NCBI RefSeq assembly: GCF_029714405.1
Contig: NZ_CP121651.1
Span: 496,001 to 560,000 of the forward strand
DNA: 64,000 bases
Direction of reading: 5' to 3'
Origin: Bradyrhizobium sp. CB82
Lineage (GTDB): Bacteria; Pseudomonadota; Alphaproteobacteria; Rhizobiales; Xanthobacteraceae
The notes beneath the pieces were generated by a model. That model was not told the origin of the DNA and made no database searches. It saw only the letters and a list, made by a program, of their open reading frames with translations. Every line of letters starts with the position of its first letter. Position 1 is the stretch's first letter. This document shows, in pieces, positions 26,950-35,932 of the stretch. The translations under genes and the position numbers were made by a program.

Positions 26950-29900
26950 TTACGGGGCAGACGCCCAGATATCCTCGAGATAGCGGTGGCTCGAGGTCAG
27001 TCCGGTGAGCCAAGCCTGTGCATCAGCGGCCGTGGTACCAGTGCGCTGCTGGAATACGCCCATAAGAGCCTTCCGAACGTCCGGCGCCATGCGCGAGGCA
27101 TCACCGCAAACAAAGACCACCCCCTCCTGCTGTAGCAGACGCCACACATCCTCGCTGCGCTCTTTAATCGCCTGTTGCACATAGGCCTTCGGCTTGCCGG
27201 GCTCGCGCGAGAACGCGGAGAACAGCCGCGTGACCCCCATCGCCTCGAACCCCCGCAGCTCATCCTCGTAGAGGAAATCCTGCAGTGGATCGCGGCAACC
27301 GAAGAACAGTATGGACTCGCCCACGGGAACACCCTGTTCCTTCAGCGCCGCGCGTTCCTGGAGGAAGCCGCGGAACGGCGCGACGCCGGTGCCAGGACCA
27401 ATCATAATCATCGGCACGTGCGGGTTGTCGGGCGGGCAAAACGGAATGGTGGGCTTGCGGATGAAACCGAACACCGTCGCATCGACCGGCTGTGTGGCCA
27501 GGTAATTCGAGCAGATGCCCTTGAAGGCGCCATGCCCGCTCCGCGCGGGCCCCTCCACCACGCCCACAGTAATGCTGCAGCTATCGCTCGACACCAGCGG
27601 TGACGACGAGATCGAGTAGTAGCGCGGTCGCAACGGAGGCAGCAGATCAAGGAATACTTCGAACGGCGGTTGGCAAGACGGGACCTCGTCGAGCACGTCG
27701 AGAACCGACTTGCGCCCCACCAGCACCTGCTCGCGGTAGCGTATCTCGCCGGTGTCGTCGCCGGCGAGTGCCAGCAGCATCTCCCGGTCGCCGGCGCCAC
27801 CGGTGTGCTCGGCGAGCGTAGCAAGCTGCGCCCGCGTAACAACATCCTGTAGCTCGACACGATGGGCCAGCACACCGAGCAGCGGCACTGGCTCGTTGAC
27901 CGGCAAGTACGTGCTGGCGTTCGTGTGCGGTGTGATGGTCAGGTACAGGCCGGGGTCCAGCTTAAACCGCAGCAGAACACGCCGGACCTGATCCAGGCCG
28001 TTGCGCGGGACGATGCCCAGGTGGTCACCCGCATTGTAGCTCACGCCGGACGGCAGGGCGATTTCCAGGTGCCGTGTCGAGCGCTCGGATGGCCGCTCGC
28101 AATCGCGATGCTGCAGCTCGCGGTTGACCCGCACAGTCATTCCCGTGGCACTGTATGACCGTATGATGGGATTGGCGGCCTGCTTGTTAACGAAGGCCAC
28201 CGACAGGCGCGGGCGCGCGGCCTGCGTCCGAGCCACGCTGTCCGGTAAGTGAAGCGCCGCGGCCATGGAGGGCCACAGCCCACCATTCCAAGTACGGTAG
28301 TCGCCATCAAAGTCGCTGCGCGCATCACCTTCGCCGCGCCTGTACATGCGCTTCGCGCCGTGCTTCTCGAGCTCCGCGTCGATCAGCGTCGGGATCGCCT
28401 GATAGGTCGCCGCCCAGTCGCGATTCCCGCAGCCGTAGACGCTGTACTCCACGCCGGCAAACGCATCAGCCGCGAGCGATGGGTCCTGGAGCCAACGGCA
28501 GAACTTTGCCGCATTATCGGGCGGCTGGCCGTTATACGATGCGGCGACGATGATTACGCCCCCCTCTTTCGGCAGCGCACCGACGTGGTCATCGAGTGCC
28601 TCGACGGTGGCCACAAACCCGCGGTTCCTCGCTTCGTCGGCGATGCCGTGGGCCAAGCCCTCGGCTGTGCCCAGGTTGGAGCCATAGAGCACCAGTAAGC
28701 GCGTCTGGTGGGCATCTGCGCTAGGCGGTGGCGCCGCAGCCGGCTGGGACACTGCGGCGGGCTGCGCCATCACCACCAGCGGCTTTGTCTCGCCTCCGGC
28801 CCGCAGCTTGACCTTGATGTGGAAGTTGTCGGGCTTGACGGTGAGCGTTTGCTTGGTTTCGAGCTTGTAATTGGCAAAGTCGATGAGCTCGAACCGCTGA
28901 AGGAGCATGCCCAGCACGAGGATGGCTTCCTGCATGGCGAACTGCCGGCCAATGCAGGCACGTTGCCCGGTGCCGAAGGGCAAGAAGGCATTCGGTGGGA
29001 TCTTGGCCCCGCGCTCGGGGTTGAAACGGTCCGGGTCGAAATCCTCGGGGTGCTCGCCCCACACCTGCTTGTCGCGATGGAGCATCGGAGTGAGGACCGT
29101 TGTAAGGCCGGCCTTCTCCAACCGGTATTTGCCGCCAATGACGGTGTCCTCATACGGACGCCGCGTGAAGGCCGGTGCCGTCGGCCACAGCCGCAGGGTC
29201 TCCTTGAGAATCTGGTCGACGTACGGTAGCTGATGGATCTGGGCGTAGGTCGGCAGCACGGTTAGGTCCGTGCCAAGCACACGGTCCACTTCGTCGTAGG
29301 CCCGCGTCAGCACGCCGGGGTTCTTGAGCAGGGCATTGAGCGCGAACGACAGCAAGCCGCTGGTTGTCTCGTGACCCGCGATCAGGAAGGTGACGCACTG
29401 GGCGATGATGTTGGCGTCGTCGAGCTTCTCGCCCGACTGACGGTCGACCACGGTCAGCATCCGATCCAGCAGGTCGTTGATGGTGCCCACGGCACTGGAC
29501 GCGCGGCGATCCTGGATGAGGCGCTGGACCGTGTGCAACATGAACTGCTGGTCGGCCAGAAGCTGCCGAGCCCGCTTGCGATGCAGTTTACGCTGGATGG
29601 GCAGCTCCCGTTGCGTTGTTTGCGCTGTTTCGAGCACGCCCAGCATGGCAACCACGAAGGGGTGGGGGCTTTCGCGGTACAGGGAGTTGAACCGATAATT
29701 GAAGCCGCACAGCGCAATCGTGTCCAGCGTGAGCCGCGTCATGTCGGCTGGCACATCGACCGTATCGTCGGGGTTCAGCCGCTCCCATTTTTGGGTGAGC
29801 TGCACGGCGATATCGAGCATCCGCGGATAGTAGCCGCGCATCGCGTCCATACTGAACGCCGGCATCAGCACGTTGTGGGCTTTGCGCCAGTTCGGGTCCG

Positions 29901-30195
29901 TTGTCTCGGAAGTAAACAGCCCCCGACCAACCGGGCCGTCGGCCAAAGCGCTCAAGCCTGGCCCCACCTTCTTGTCGAATCGCGACTCGTCGCACAGCTC
30001 GTTGACCAGCTCATAGCCCGACACGATGACGATCGGGCCGCGACCCGGCAGCGACATCTGGAAGATGGGTCCGTGAGTGCGCGCCAGGTCGACCAGGCTC
30101 TCGATGGGGCGACTGACGTCCAGATCGAACAGGTTACCCACGAACAAACGGCCCGGCGGGCGCGGAATCGGTTGCAGGTGAGAGACGTTATCCAT
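26950..30195 (-). CDS. Self-sufficient cytochrome P450 / NADPH-P450 reductase (BM3-type, CYP102-like)
   Basis: This 1,081-residue natural fusion has a P450 heme domain at about 1-470: I-helix AGHETT (273-278), ExxR as KETLR (331-335) and heme-binding FGTGQRACIG with ligand Cys414. After a Pro/Ala-rich linker (about 480-497) comes an FMN flavodoxin domain (LVLYGSNLGTAEGLA, from about 500), then FAD- and NADPH-binding domains (RPRYYSISSSP, MIMIGPGTGVAPFRGFLQER, YVQQAIKE). Family members hydroxylate or epoxidise fatty acids and related chains. It is the second gene after the membrane protein at 30207-30896 (11 bp gap). All cofactor motifs are present. Cytoplasmic. Confidence 0.95.
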   Translation of the reverse strand: MDNVSHLQPIPRPPGRLFVGNLFDLDVSRPIESLVDLARTHGPIFQMSLPGRGPIVIVSGYELVNELCDESRFDKKVGPGLSALADGPVGRGLFTSETTDPNWRKAHNVLMPAFSMDAMRGYYPRMLDIAVQLTQKWERLNPDDTVDVPADMTRLTLDTIALCGFNYRFNSLYRESPHPFVVAMLGVLETAQTTQRELPIQRKLHRKRARQLLADQQFMLHTVQRLIQDRRASSAVGTINDLLDRMLTVVDRQSGEKLDDANIIAQCVTFLIAGHETTSGLLSFALNALLKNPGVLTRAYDEVDRVLGTDLTVLPTYAQIHQLPYVDQILKETLRLWPTAPAFTRRPYEDTVIGGKYRLEKAGLTTVLTPMLHRDKQVWGEHPEDFDPDRFNPERGAKIPPNAFLPFGTGQRACIGRQFAMQEAILVLGMLLQRFELIDFANYKLETKQTLTVKPDNFHIKVKLRAGGETKPLVVMAQPAAVSQPAAAPPPSADAHQTRLLVLYGSNLGTAEGLAHGIADEARNRGFVATVEALDDHVGALPKEGGVIIVAASYNGQPPDNAAKFCRWLQDPSLAADAFAGVEYSVYGCGNRDWAATYQAIPTLIDAELEKHGAKRMYRRGEGDARSDFDGDYRTWNGGLWPSMAAALHLPDSVARTQAARPRLSVAFVNKQAANPIIRSYSATGMTVRVNRELQHRDCERPSERSTRHLEIALPSGVSYNAGDHLGIVPRNGLDQVRRVLLRFKLDPGLYLTITPHTNASTYLPVNEPVPLLGVLAHRVELQDVVTRAQLATLAEHTGGAGDREMLLALAGDDTGEIRYREQVLVGRKSVLDVLDEVPSCQPPFEVFLDLLPPLRPRYYSISSSPLVSSDSCSITVGVVEGPARSGHGAFKGICSNYLATQPVDATVFGFIRKPTIPFCPPDNPHVPMIMIGPGTGVAPFRGFLQERAALKEQGVPVGESILFFGCRDPLQDFLYEDELRGFEAMGVTRLFSAFSREPGKPKAYVQQAIKERSEDVWRLLQQEGVVFVCGDASRMAPDVRKALMGVFQQRTGTTAADAQAWLTGLTSSHRYLEDIWASAP

Positions 30196-30206
30196 GTGTT
30201 GCCCCC

Positions 30207-30896
30207 CTACGCTGTCTTTCCTTCACGTTGTCGCTCAGCAGGATGGGATGGCGGCAGAGCATTGGTCATAGCCGCACTGCAATCGGGTTGGGTGGCTCCA
30301 ACCGGGCCACAGCCGGATGGTGAGGCTTCGGATGTGACCGAACTCTGATCGCGACGGCCATCGGACTCGCCGCGAAGGAGCTGGAGCAGCTTGCCTTCGC
30401 CCAGAGCCGTGTGAATTTCTCCGTATGCAAAGTACGGGATCAGGACCAGCAGCAGGAGAAGGCACGTCGCGAAGATCTCTCCAGGTGTCGCGGCGACACC
30501 CTCGGCCAAAGCCTCACGAATCGTCCGGTGATGGACATAAGCGCCAATCGTCACTTCGATGGCTGAAAGCGCGACGAGAAAAACAAGGAAGACCACCGAG
30601 GTATATATGATTTTGTGAATGAGCGTGCTGCCGAGAGTCCCCGCGATCCGAAGTTTGCGTCCGATGAGAATGAATTTTGCCAGAAGCAATGCTTTGCAAA
30701 CTGCCAGTCCATATGGCGCGTACTCGATATGATGGCCGCGCAAGACCGCTGCCTTGTACAGAAGGAGTGCGGCGAAGCAGACGTATAGGTAAAATGATAG
30801 CGCAATATACTCCCGCAGCATCTTGGAGTTGGGCCTCCAACCGATGGGCGGTCCATATTGAAACCAGCTTCGCACAGTGGCCGCTAGCAGGTTCAT
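30207..30896 (-). CDS. Integral membrane hypothetical protein upstream of P450
   Basis: About 229 residues with around four membrane segments (YIALSFYLYVCFAALLLYKA, GLAVCKALLLAKFILIG, IIYTSVVFLVFLVALSAIEV, IFATCLLLLLVLIPYFAYG) and a hydrophilic C-terminal tail of about 70 residues. It ends 11 bp before the P450 start, so the two genes are probably co-transcribed. The start is uncertain: ATG 30896 is preferred, with a GTG at 30926 also possible. No family is recognised. A role in delivering or exporting the P450 substrate is only a guess from context. Confidence 0.7.
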   Translation of the reverse strand: MNLLAATVRSWFQYGPPIGWRPNSKMLREYIALSFYLYVCFAALLLYKAAVLRGHHIEYAPYGLAVCKALLLAKFILIGRKLRIAGTLGSTLIHKIIYTSVVFLVFLVALSAIEVTIGAYVHHRTIREALAEGVAATPGEIFATCLLLLLVLIPYFAYGEIHTALGEGKLLQLLRGESDGRRDQSSVTSEASPSGCGPVGATQPDCSAAMTNALPPSHPAERQREGKTA

Positions 30897-30926
30897 AGGC
30901 TGACTGATCGCGGATTGAACAATCAC

Positions 30927-31155
30927 TACTGTAATCGATCGAGCCGCTTAAGCCAATCCGCCATGTTGGCGCGCTTCACTCTGCCCGTCGACCCCCGCGA
31001 CCCACCTGGAACCGTGGCAATTGCCGCACTCGACCCGGCGAACATCGGCTCATCCGATCAAGTCGGAGAAGATGTAGGCGCCATCACTAGCGCCGACGAG
31101 GTCATTGAAGACAACGCGATTTGCTGCGACGCGTGAGTCCGGTTGTGATGCTGTT
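30927..31155. other. Intergenic, likely promoter of the P450 operon
   Basis: No gene seen. The end next to IS110 copy 3 (AGCATCACAACCGGACTCA read outward from the element) resembles the sequence flanking copy 1 (AGCATCAACTGCGGACTCA), so both copies seem to have entered related sites. Confidence 0.4.
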
Positions 31156-32549
31156 GTTGTCTAATCGCTGCCGGGGCGTCAAGCATATAATCGCTGAGGA
31201 CACTGCCGGGTGCATGGTTGTCTTCGCGGTCGGCATCAGCCGCCGCATGATGGAGCTTCGCGGGACGAGCCTTCAATGTGGACGACGCACTTTGCTGAGT
31301 CAGCAATGCAACAGCATCAGCGGAATGGCTCGGCTCACGTCCCGGCAGGGACGCCTTAGGCGTTCGGGTTCCGAACGCGATCGGGACTTATGCGGCGGCT
31401 CCGGCATTCGGGTTAAACAGCTCGCCGGTCTTAAGCATCGTATGCATTATTACCGCCAGTTTGCGGGCCACAGCCACGGCAGCTCTTTTGAAGCCGATCC
31501 TCTCCCGGAGCTGCAGACCCCACGTGCGCAGCGTGCTGTGAGTTGAGCTGCGCGTCAGAATGACCGCCGCCGCTTCGTAGAGAAGCCCTCGCAAATTGTG
31601 GTCGCCACGTCGGGATATATGGCCGTCATAATCAACTTCTCCGGATTGGTAGCGGCGCGTTGTTAGCCCGATCCACGCACCGACAGATCGGGACTTCCTG
31701 AAGTTGTCAGGCTCCTCAATAGCGGTGGTAAAGGAGGTTGCGGTGATGGCACCGATGCCAGGAATCGACATGAGGATGCGGCAAGCCTGACTCTGGCGCG
31801 CGTCCCGCACCAATTGGCGTCCGAGTTCGGCGGCGCGGAGGCGAATGCCACGCCAGGCTTCCAGCATCGGCAGCACGATGGATGCAAGTCTGTCCTGGTC
31901 GGCAAGAAGACTCCGCACATTCTTCTCGAAGGTGCTTCCCTTTCCGGCGGGAACGAGCAGACCGAAGGTTTTCATGACGCCGCGGATCTGGTTGGAAAGC
32001 TCGGTAGTGATTCGGACCAGCCGCGTCCGCGCTGCGACAAGCGTGCGGGTCAGCATGCTGTCGAATCCCTTCACACGCACCTCACGAAAGAAGCCGACTT
32101 CCGCGAGTTGCGCCAGGCCATCGGCATCGTTTGCGTCCGTTTTGTTCGCCGCCATATCGAGCGCCGCTTTAGCATGGCGCGCATCGATGCAGATCGCCGG
32201 CAACCCTTCGGTGCGGAGAGAATGATAGAACCATACCGACAGCGGTCCGGTCTCGAATACGACGCGTTTCACGGATGGCGCCCGCTTGCGGATGAGCTCG
32301 GCGACGATACTGGGATCAGTTGCGCACTTGCCGCGCCAGATCCGCTCGCCTGCTCGGCGGATCGAGACTGCCGTCTCTTTCATCGACACGTCGAGACCAA
32401 TATATTCTTCCATGGCTGTTCTCCATTCGATGCTTCGGCCCGGCGTCCAGTCGTGAGCCCGTATTTCCATCCTATCGGGGAACAGCCACCAGCTTCCATT
32501 GTCGGTTGACCCGGGTTCGGGGGCGACTCGCTCCTGCGATTACCCCATG
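31156..32549 (-). mobile_element. IS110-family element type A, copy 3
   Basis: Third copy of the type-A element, minus orientation, from GTTGTCTAATCGCTGCC (31156) to ...GCGATTACCCCA near 32547, abutting the terminal repeat TGTGGACGGCTCC of a type-B derivative. It has slightly more substitutions than copies 1 and 2. Confidence 0.87.
31388..32413 (-). CDS. IS110-family DEDD transposase (type A, copy 3)
   Basis: 341 residues, intact, with the same motifs as the other two copies. A few residues differ (for example DMAANKTDAND rather than DMATNKTDAND, and DQDRLAS rather than DQDGLAS). Confidence 0.92.
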   Translation of the reverse strand: MEEYIGLDVSMKETAVSIRRAGERIWRGKCATDPSIVAELIRKRAPSVKRVVFETGPLSVWFYHSLRTEGLPAICIDARHAKAALDMAANKTDANDADGLAQLAEVGFFREVRVKGFDSMLTRTLVAARTRLVRITTELSNQIRGVMKTFGLLVPAGKGSTFEKNVRSLLADQDRLASIVLPMLEAWRGIRLRAAELGRQLVRDARQSQACRILMSIPGIGAITATSFTTAIEEPDNFRKSRSVGAWIGLTTRRYQSGEVDYDGHISRRGDHNLRGLLYEAAAVILTRSSTHSTLRTWGLQLRERIGFKRAAVAVARKLAVIMHTMLKTGELFNPNAGAAA

Positions 32550-32863
32550 TGGACGGCTCCTCCACCGGCACGAGAGTGCCAAGGAGTGGGCGCCGTTTGA
32601 ACGAGATCACAGCCGGTCATCCGGGTGTGACGTAACGGTTGGAAAGGACGAACAGCACTTAATGCAGCGCCGGTCGATCCGGCGATCAGGACAACCCACA
32701 TGGGCCAAGGCATCTTCGAATGCGTGCTGTTGATCGGGACCTGATCCGCGGAGGGCATTATGGCCAGCGGTCATCTGTGTACCGCGCAAACAGGCCGAAC
32801 ACATGGCTGCTCCGACCAACGCCGCAAGTGAAGAATCTCCTTGCCAACCTGGAGCCGTCCACA
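32548..32863 (+). mobile_element. Transposase-less derivative of a type-B-like IS110 element
   Basis: A 316-bp segment with 13-bp inverted ends TGTGGACGGCTCC (32548-32560) and GGAGCCGTCCACA (32851-32863). The inside aligns to the left leader and the 3' non-coding region of the type-B element, with the whole transposase gene missing. It might be mobile in trans if its end structure and RNA are kept. Confidence 0.7.
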
Positions 32864-32915
32864 CATGGCCCATCGCACCATTTCGCTGCGACGCAGCGTT
32901 GCCGTCGCTTTTGGT

Positions 32916-34306
32916 CCAGGCTGTTCTCTAATTCCGGGCCTGCGGTCAAGACTCTCCAAACACATCCTTGCCGGGTTCATGGTTCTCTCCGCGGTAGGGG
33001 CATGCCCTCCGCATGATGGCGTAGGATGACGCTGGCGGATCAATGTGTGAAGCGCGCTTGCCTTTTGAGCATCGCAAAGCCTGGGGCGATCGCACCAACG
33101 CCAACGTCCCGGCAGGGACCTTGGATCCCGCCGGTGCTCGGCGGGAATTCGCTATCTGCTATGCTGTTTGCACGGCGGTCTCCTTTGACGACCATCTAAA
33201 TTCGGTACCATCGATCCACATCCGATGCAGAATGACCGCGAGCTTTCGCGCGACCGCAACTTTGGCCTTGCGTAGCCCAGTTCGCTTTGCAAGCCGAATG
33301 CCCCAGGCTTTGAGCGCTGACCATTTTGCTACGCGTGTGAGCAGCACATTGGCTGCCTCATAGAGATAGCCGCGCAACATTTTGTCGCCGCACTTCGAGA
33401 TTCGACCCGTCCAGTCGATCTCGCCGGATGCGTAGCGTCGGGTCGTTAGTCCGACATAGGCTCCGACGCTTCTTGACCTTTTGAAGCGCGTAGGGTCGTC
33501 GATCGTTGCAAGAAAGCAAAGAGCCGTAACAGGGCCGATGCCAGGTGTCGTCATGAACTGTCGCACTTGGGCATTGCTGCGTGCGAGCTTCATGACCTTA
33601 CGGTCGAGATCAGCAATCTGCTGCTCGATGGCTGCTCGGGCGCTGAGTAGCGGCGTTACCGCAAGGGCGAGTTCCGGCCGCTCTTTGGTGAGCTCCGCAG
33701 CACGCAATGCGAATACGTTCATCTTTGCCGGACCAATAACCAGCCCGAGGTTCTTTAAGAGCCCGCGGATTTGGTTCTCGAGATCCCGCTTGATCTTGAC
33801 GAGCAGAGCCCGGCTGACGAGGAGAGCCTTTACCGCATGACTGTCGAGGCCTTTGACGCACACCTCCTTATACCATCCACATTGCATGATGCGGGCGATG
33901 CCTACGGCATCGTTGCGGTCACTCTTGTTGATCTGCATTTTCAACACCGCCTTGGCGTGCCTGGCGTCGATGCAGATGACGGGCAGCCCCAGCTTATTCA
34001 ACTCGGTCCACAGCCATGTCGACGTTGCCCCTGTTTCGAGTCCAATCCGCGCGACATGCGGCGCGTTTGACTTGATGAATGCTGCGATCGCTTCGGGGTC
34101 GGAACGAACAACGCCTTCGTGCTCAATCTTTCCCGTCCGATCAACGATGCAGATCGCTGTTAGCTTCAAAGAAACGTCAAGTCCGACATAGCGCTCCATT
34201 GCAGCTCTCCTATCATTGCAAGGCCCAAGAGGTGAGCCTCATCGATTCTTGGAGAGCTGATTCTCAGAGCTTCAGTATGGCTCCGGCCCGGAATTACCCC
34301 ATGTGT
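32916..34306 (-). mobile_element. IS110-family element type C, copy 1 (left arm of palindrome)
   Basis: 1,391 bp, the inverted twin of 35929-37319. The subterminal inverted repeat TAATTCCGGGCC is near both ends, as in IS1111-like elements. The right end runs into the terminus of the IS1182-like element at 34303. Confidence 0.88.
33159..34199 (-). CDS. IS110-family DEDD transposase (type C, copy 1)
   Basis: 346 residues, identical in translation to the protein at 36036-37076. DEDD motifs: YVGLDVSLKLTAICIVDR, IGLETGATSTWLW, INKSDRNDAVGIA; the C-terminal domain has TTPGIGPVTALCFLAT and SVGAYVGLTTRRYASGE. It is related to type A but clearly a different element. Intact. Confidence 0.92.
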   Translation of the reverse strand: MERYVGLDVSLKLTAICIVDRTGKIEHEGVVRSDPEAIAAFIKSNAPHVARIGLETGATSTWLWTELNKLGLPVICIDARHAKAVLKMQINKSDRNDAVGIARIMQCGWYKEVCVKGLDSHAVKALLVSRALLVKIKRDLENQIRGLLKNLGLVIGPAKMNVFALRAAELTKERPELALAVTPLLSARAAIEQQIADLDRKVMKLARSNAQVRQFMTTPGIGPVTALCFLATIDDPTRFKRSRSVGAYVGLTTRRYASGEIDWTGRISKCGDKMLRGYLYEAANVLLTRVAKWSALKAWGIRLAKRTGLRKAKVAVARKLAVILHRMWIDGTEFRWSSKETAVQTA

Positions 34307-35932
34307 GAAAAGTCCCATCGATGCTATGATTCTGCGCGTGAATCGGCGAATCGGGAGCGCTGGGATGTCAGGCTTCGTGGAGGGGATTGATCGGAGCCAA
34401 AGCAGTTTGTTCCCAGCGGCACTTGAGGACTATGTAGCCGAGGATAATCTGGTTCGCGCGGTTGACGCTTTCGTTGAGGGTCTTGATCTTGGCCAGCTCG
34501 GCTTTGGTCGGTTTGTCCCGCTGGAAAGAGGGCGGCCCTGCTATCATCCGGCGACGCTGCTCAAGATATACATTTATGGCTATCTCAATCGCGTCCCATC
34601 GAGCCGTCGTTTAGAGCGCGAGTGCCAGCGCAACATCGAGCTGATCTGGTTGACGGGGCATCTGGCACCGGACTTCAAGACCATCGCGGATTTCCGTAAG
34701 GACAATGGCAAGGCCATTCGTGAGGTTTGCCGTGCCTTCGTGGCGCTGTGCCGCGAGCTTGATTTGCTGAGCGAGGCGAGCGTCGCCATTGACGGATCCA
34801 AATTCAAGGCTGTCAATGCGCGCGATAAAAACTTCACCGAAGCCAAGATGAAACGGCGTCTGGAGCGGATTGAGGAGAGCATCGCGCGCTACATAGCGCA
34901 ATTGGAGACCGCCGACCGCCGCGGTGATGCAATGCCAGAGGCAAAGGTTGAGCGGTTCAAGGACAAGATCGCGAAACTGAACGAGGAGATCGCGCGGCTA
35001 AGTGTAATCAATGCCGAGATGGTGATGAGTAAAGACAAGCAAATCTCGCTGACCGATCCTGATGCGCGTTCGATGGCAACGAGTGCGGCTACAACGTGCA
35101 AGCCGCAGTCGATACTAAGAACCATCTGATTGTGGCTCACGAGGTGACGAACGTTGGCACGGATCGCCATCAACTGTCGAATATGGCGGAGCAGGCGCGA
35201 ACCGAGATGGGCGTTGAGAGGCTCGATGCTGTGGCGGATCGCGGCTATTACGCGAGCGAAGAGATTCGCGCCTGCGAAGAGGCCGGCATCGCCGTCACGC
35301 TACCAAAGCCTATGACCTCGAACGCGAAGGCGGCAGGGCGTTTCGGCAAGCAGGACTTCCGGTACGTGGCGGCGGAAGACGTGTACATTTGTCCTGCCGG
35401 ACAAAAGCTTACCTACTTCTTTACGACCGCGGACAAAGGTTTGGTGTTACGACGCTACCGGACCGACGCCTGTCAGAGTTGCGCTATCAAGCATAGCTGC
35501 ACCACTGGCAAGGAGCGACTGATCTCCCGATGGGAACACGAGGCCGTGCTTGAGACTGTGCAGGCGCGCCTCGATCACCATCCAGAGAAAATGACAGTGC
35601 GTCGTTCGACAGCGGAACATCCGTTCGGCACCATCAAGAGCTGGATGGGAGCAACGCACTTTCTCACGAAACGGCTGCCGAAGGTGGCAACTGAGATGGC
35701 GCTCAATGTGCTCGCCTACAACATAAAGCGCGTGATGGCGATCATCGGCGTGACTGGGCTGCTGGAGGCCTTGGCTACTTGAGCCAAGGACTTGCGCATT
35801 CAAATGGACGCCAACAGAAGGCCTAGGGGCGCTACGCGCGCCCGGAGACGGCTTCCAGGAAGAAATGTGTTCAGCCGGGCAAGTTGCCGGCGGTGCGGTC
35901 TGCACACGATGCTGATGCGATTTTTTTTACAC
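34303..35932 (+). mobile_element. IS1182-like element trapped between two type-C IS110 copies
   Basis: About 1.63 kb with imperfect inverted ends: GTGTGAAAAGTCCCATCGAT on the left and, read inward from the right, GTGTAAAAAAAATCGCATCA. Type-C elements abut both ends in mirror orientation. It carries one broken transposase gene and is a different member from the copies at 8016 and 15896. Confidence 0.75.
34365..35782 (+). pseudogene. IS1182-family transposase with a small deletion
   Basis: The first frame (to 35129) encodes the N-terminal half (SGFVEGIDRSQSSLF, GYLNRVPSSRRLERECQRN) and stops soon after PDARSMATS. The second (to 35782) resumes in another phase at GYNVQAAVDTKNHLIVAHEV and runs to the C-terminus. 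Against the homologues at 9862 and 16080, the GRGSGVV stretch is missing: about 19 bp lost near 35087. Otherwise the DDE protein is complete. Confidence 0.85.
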
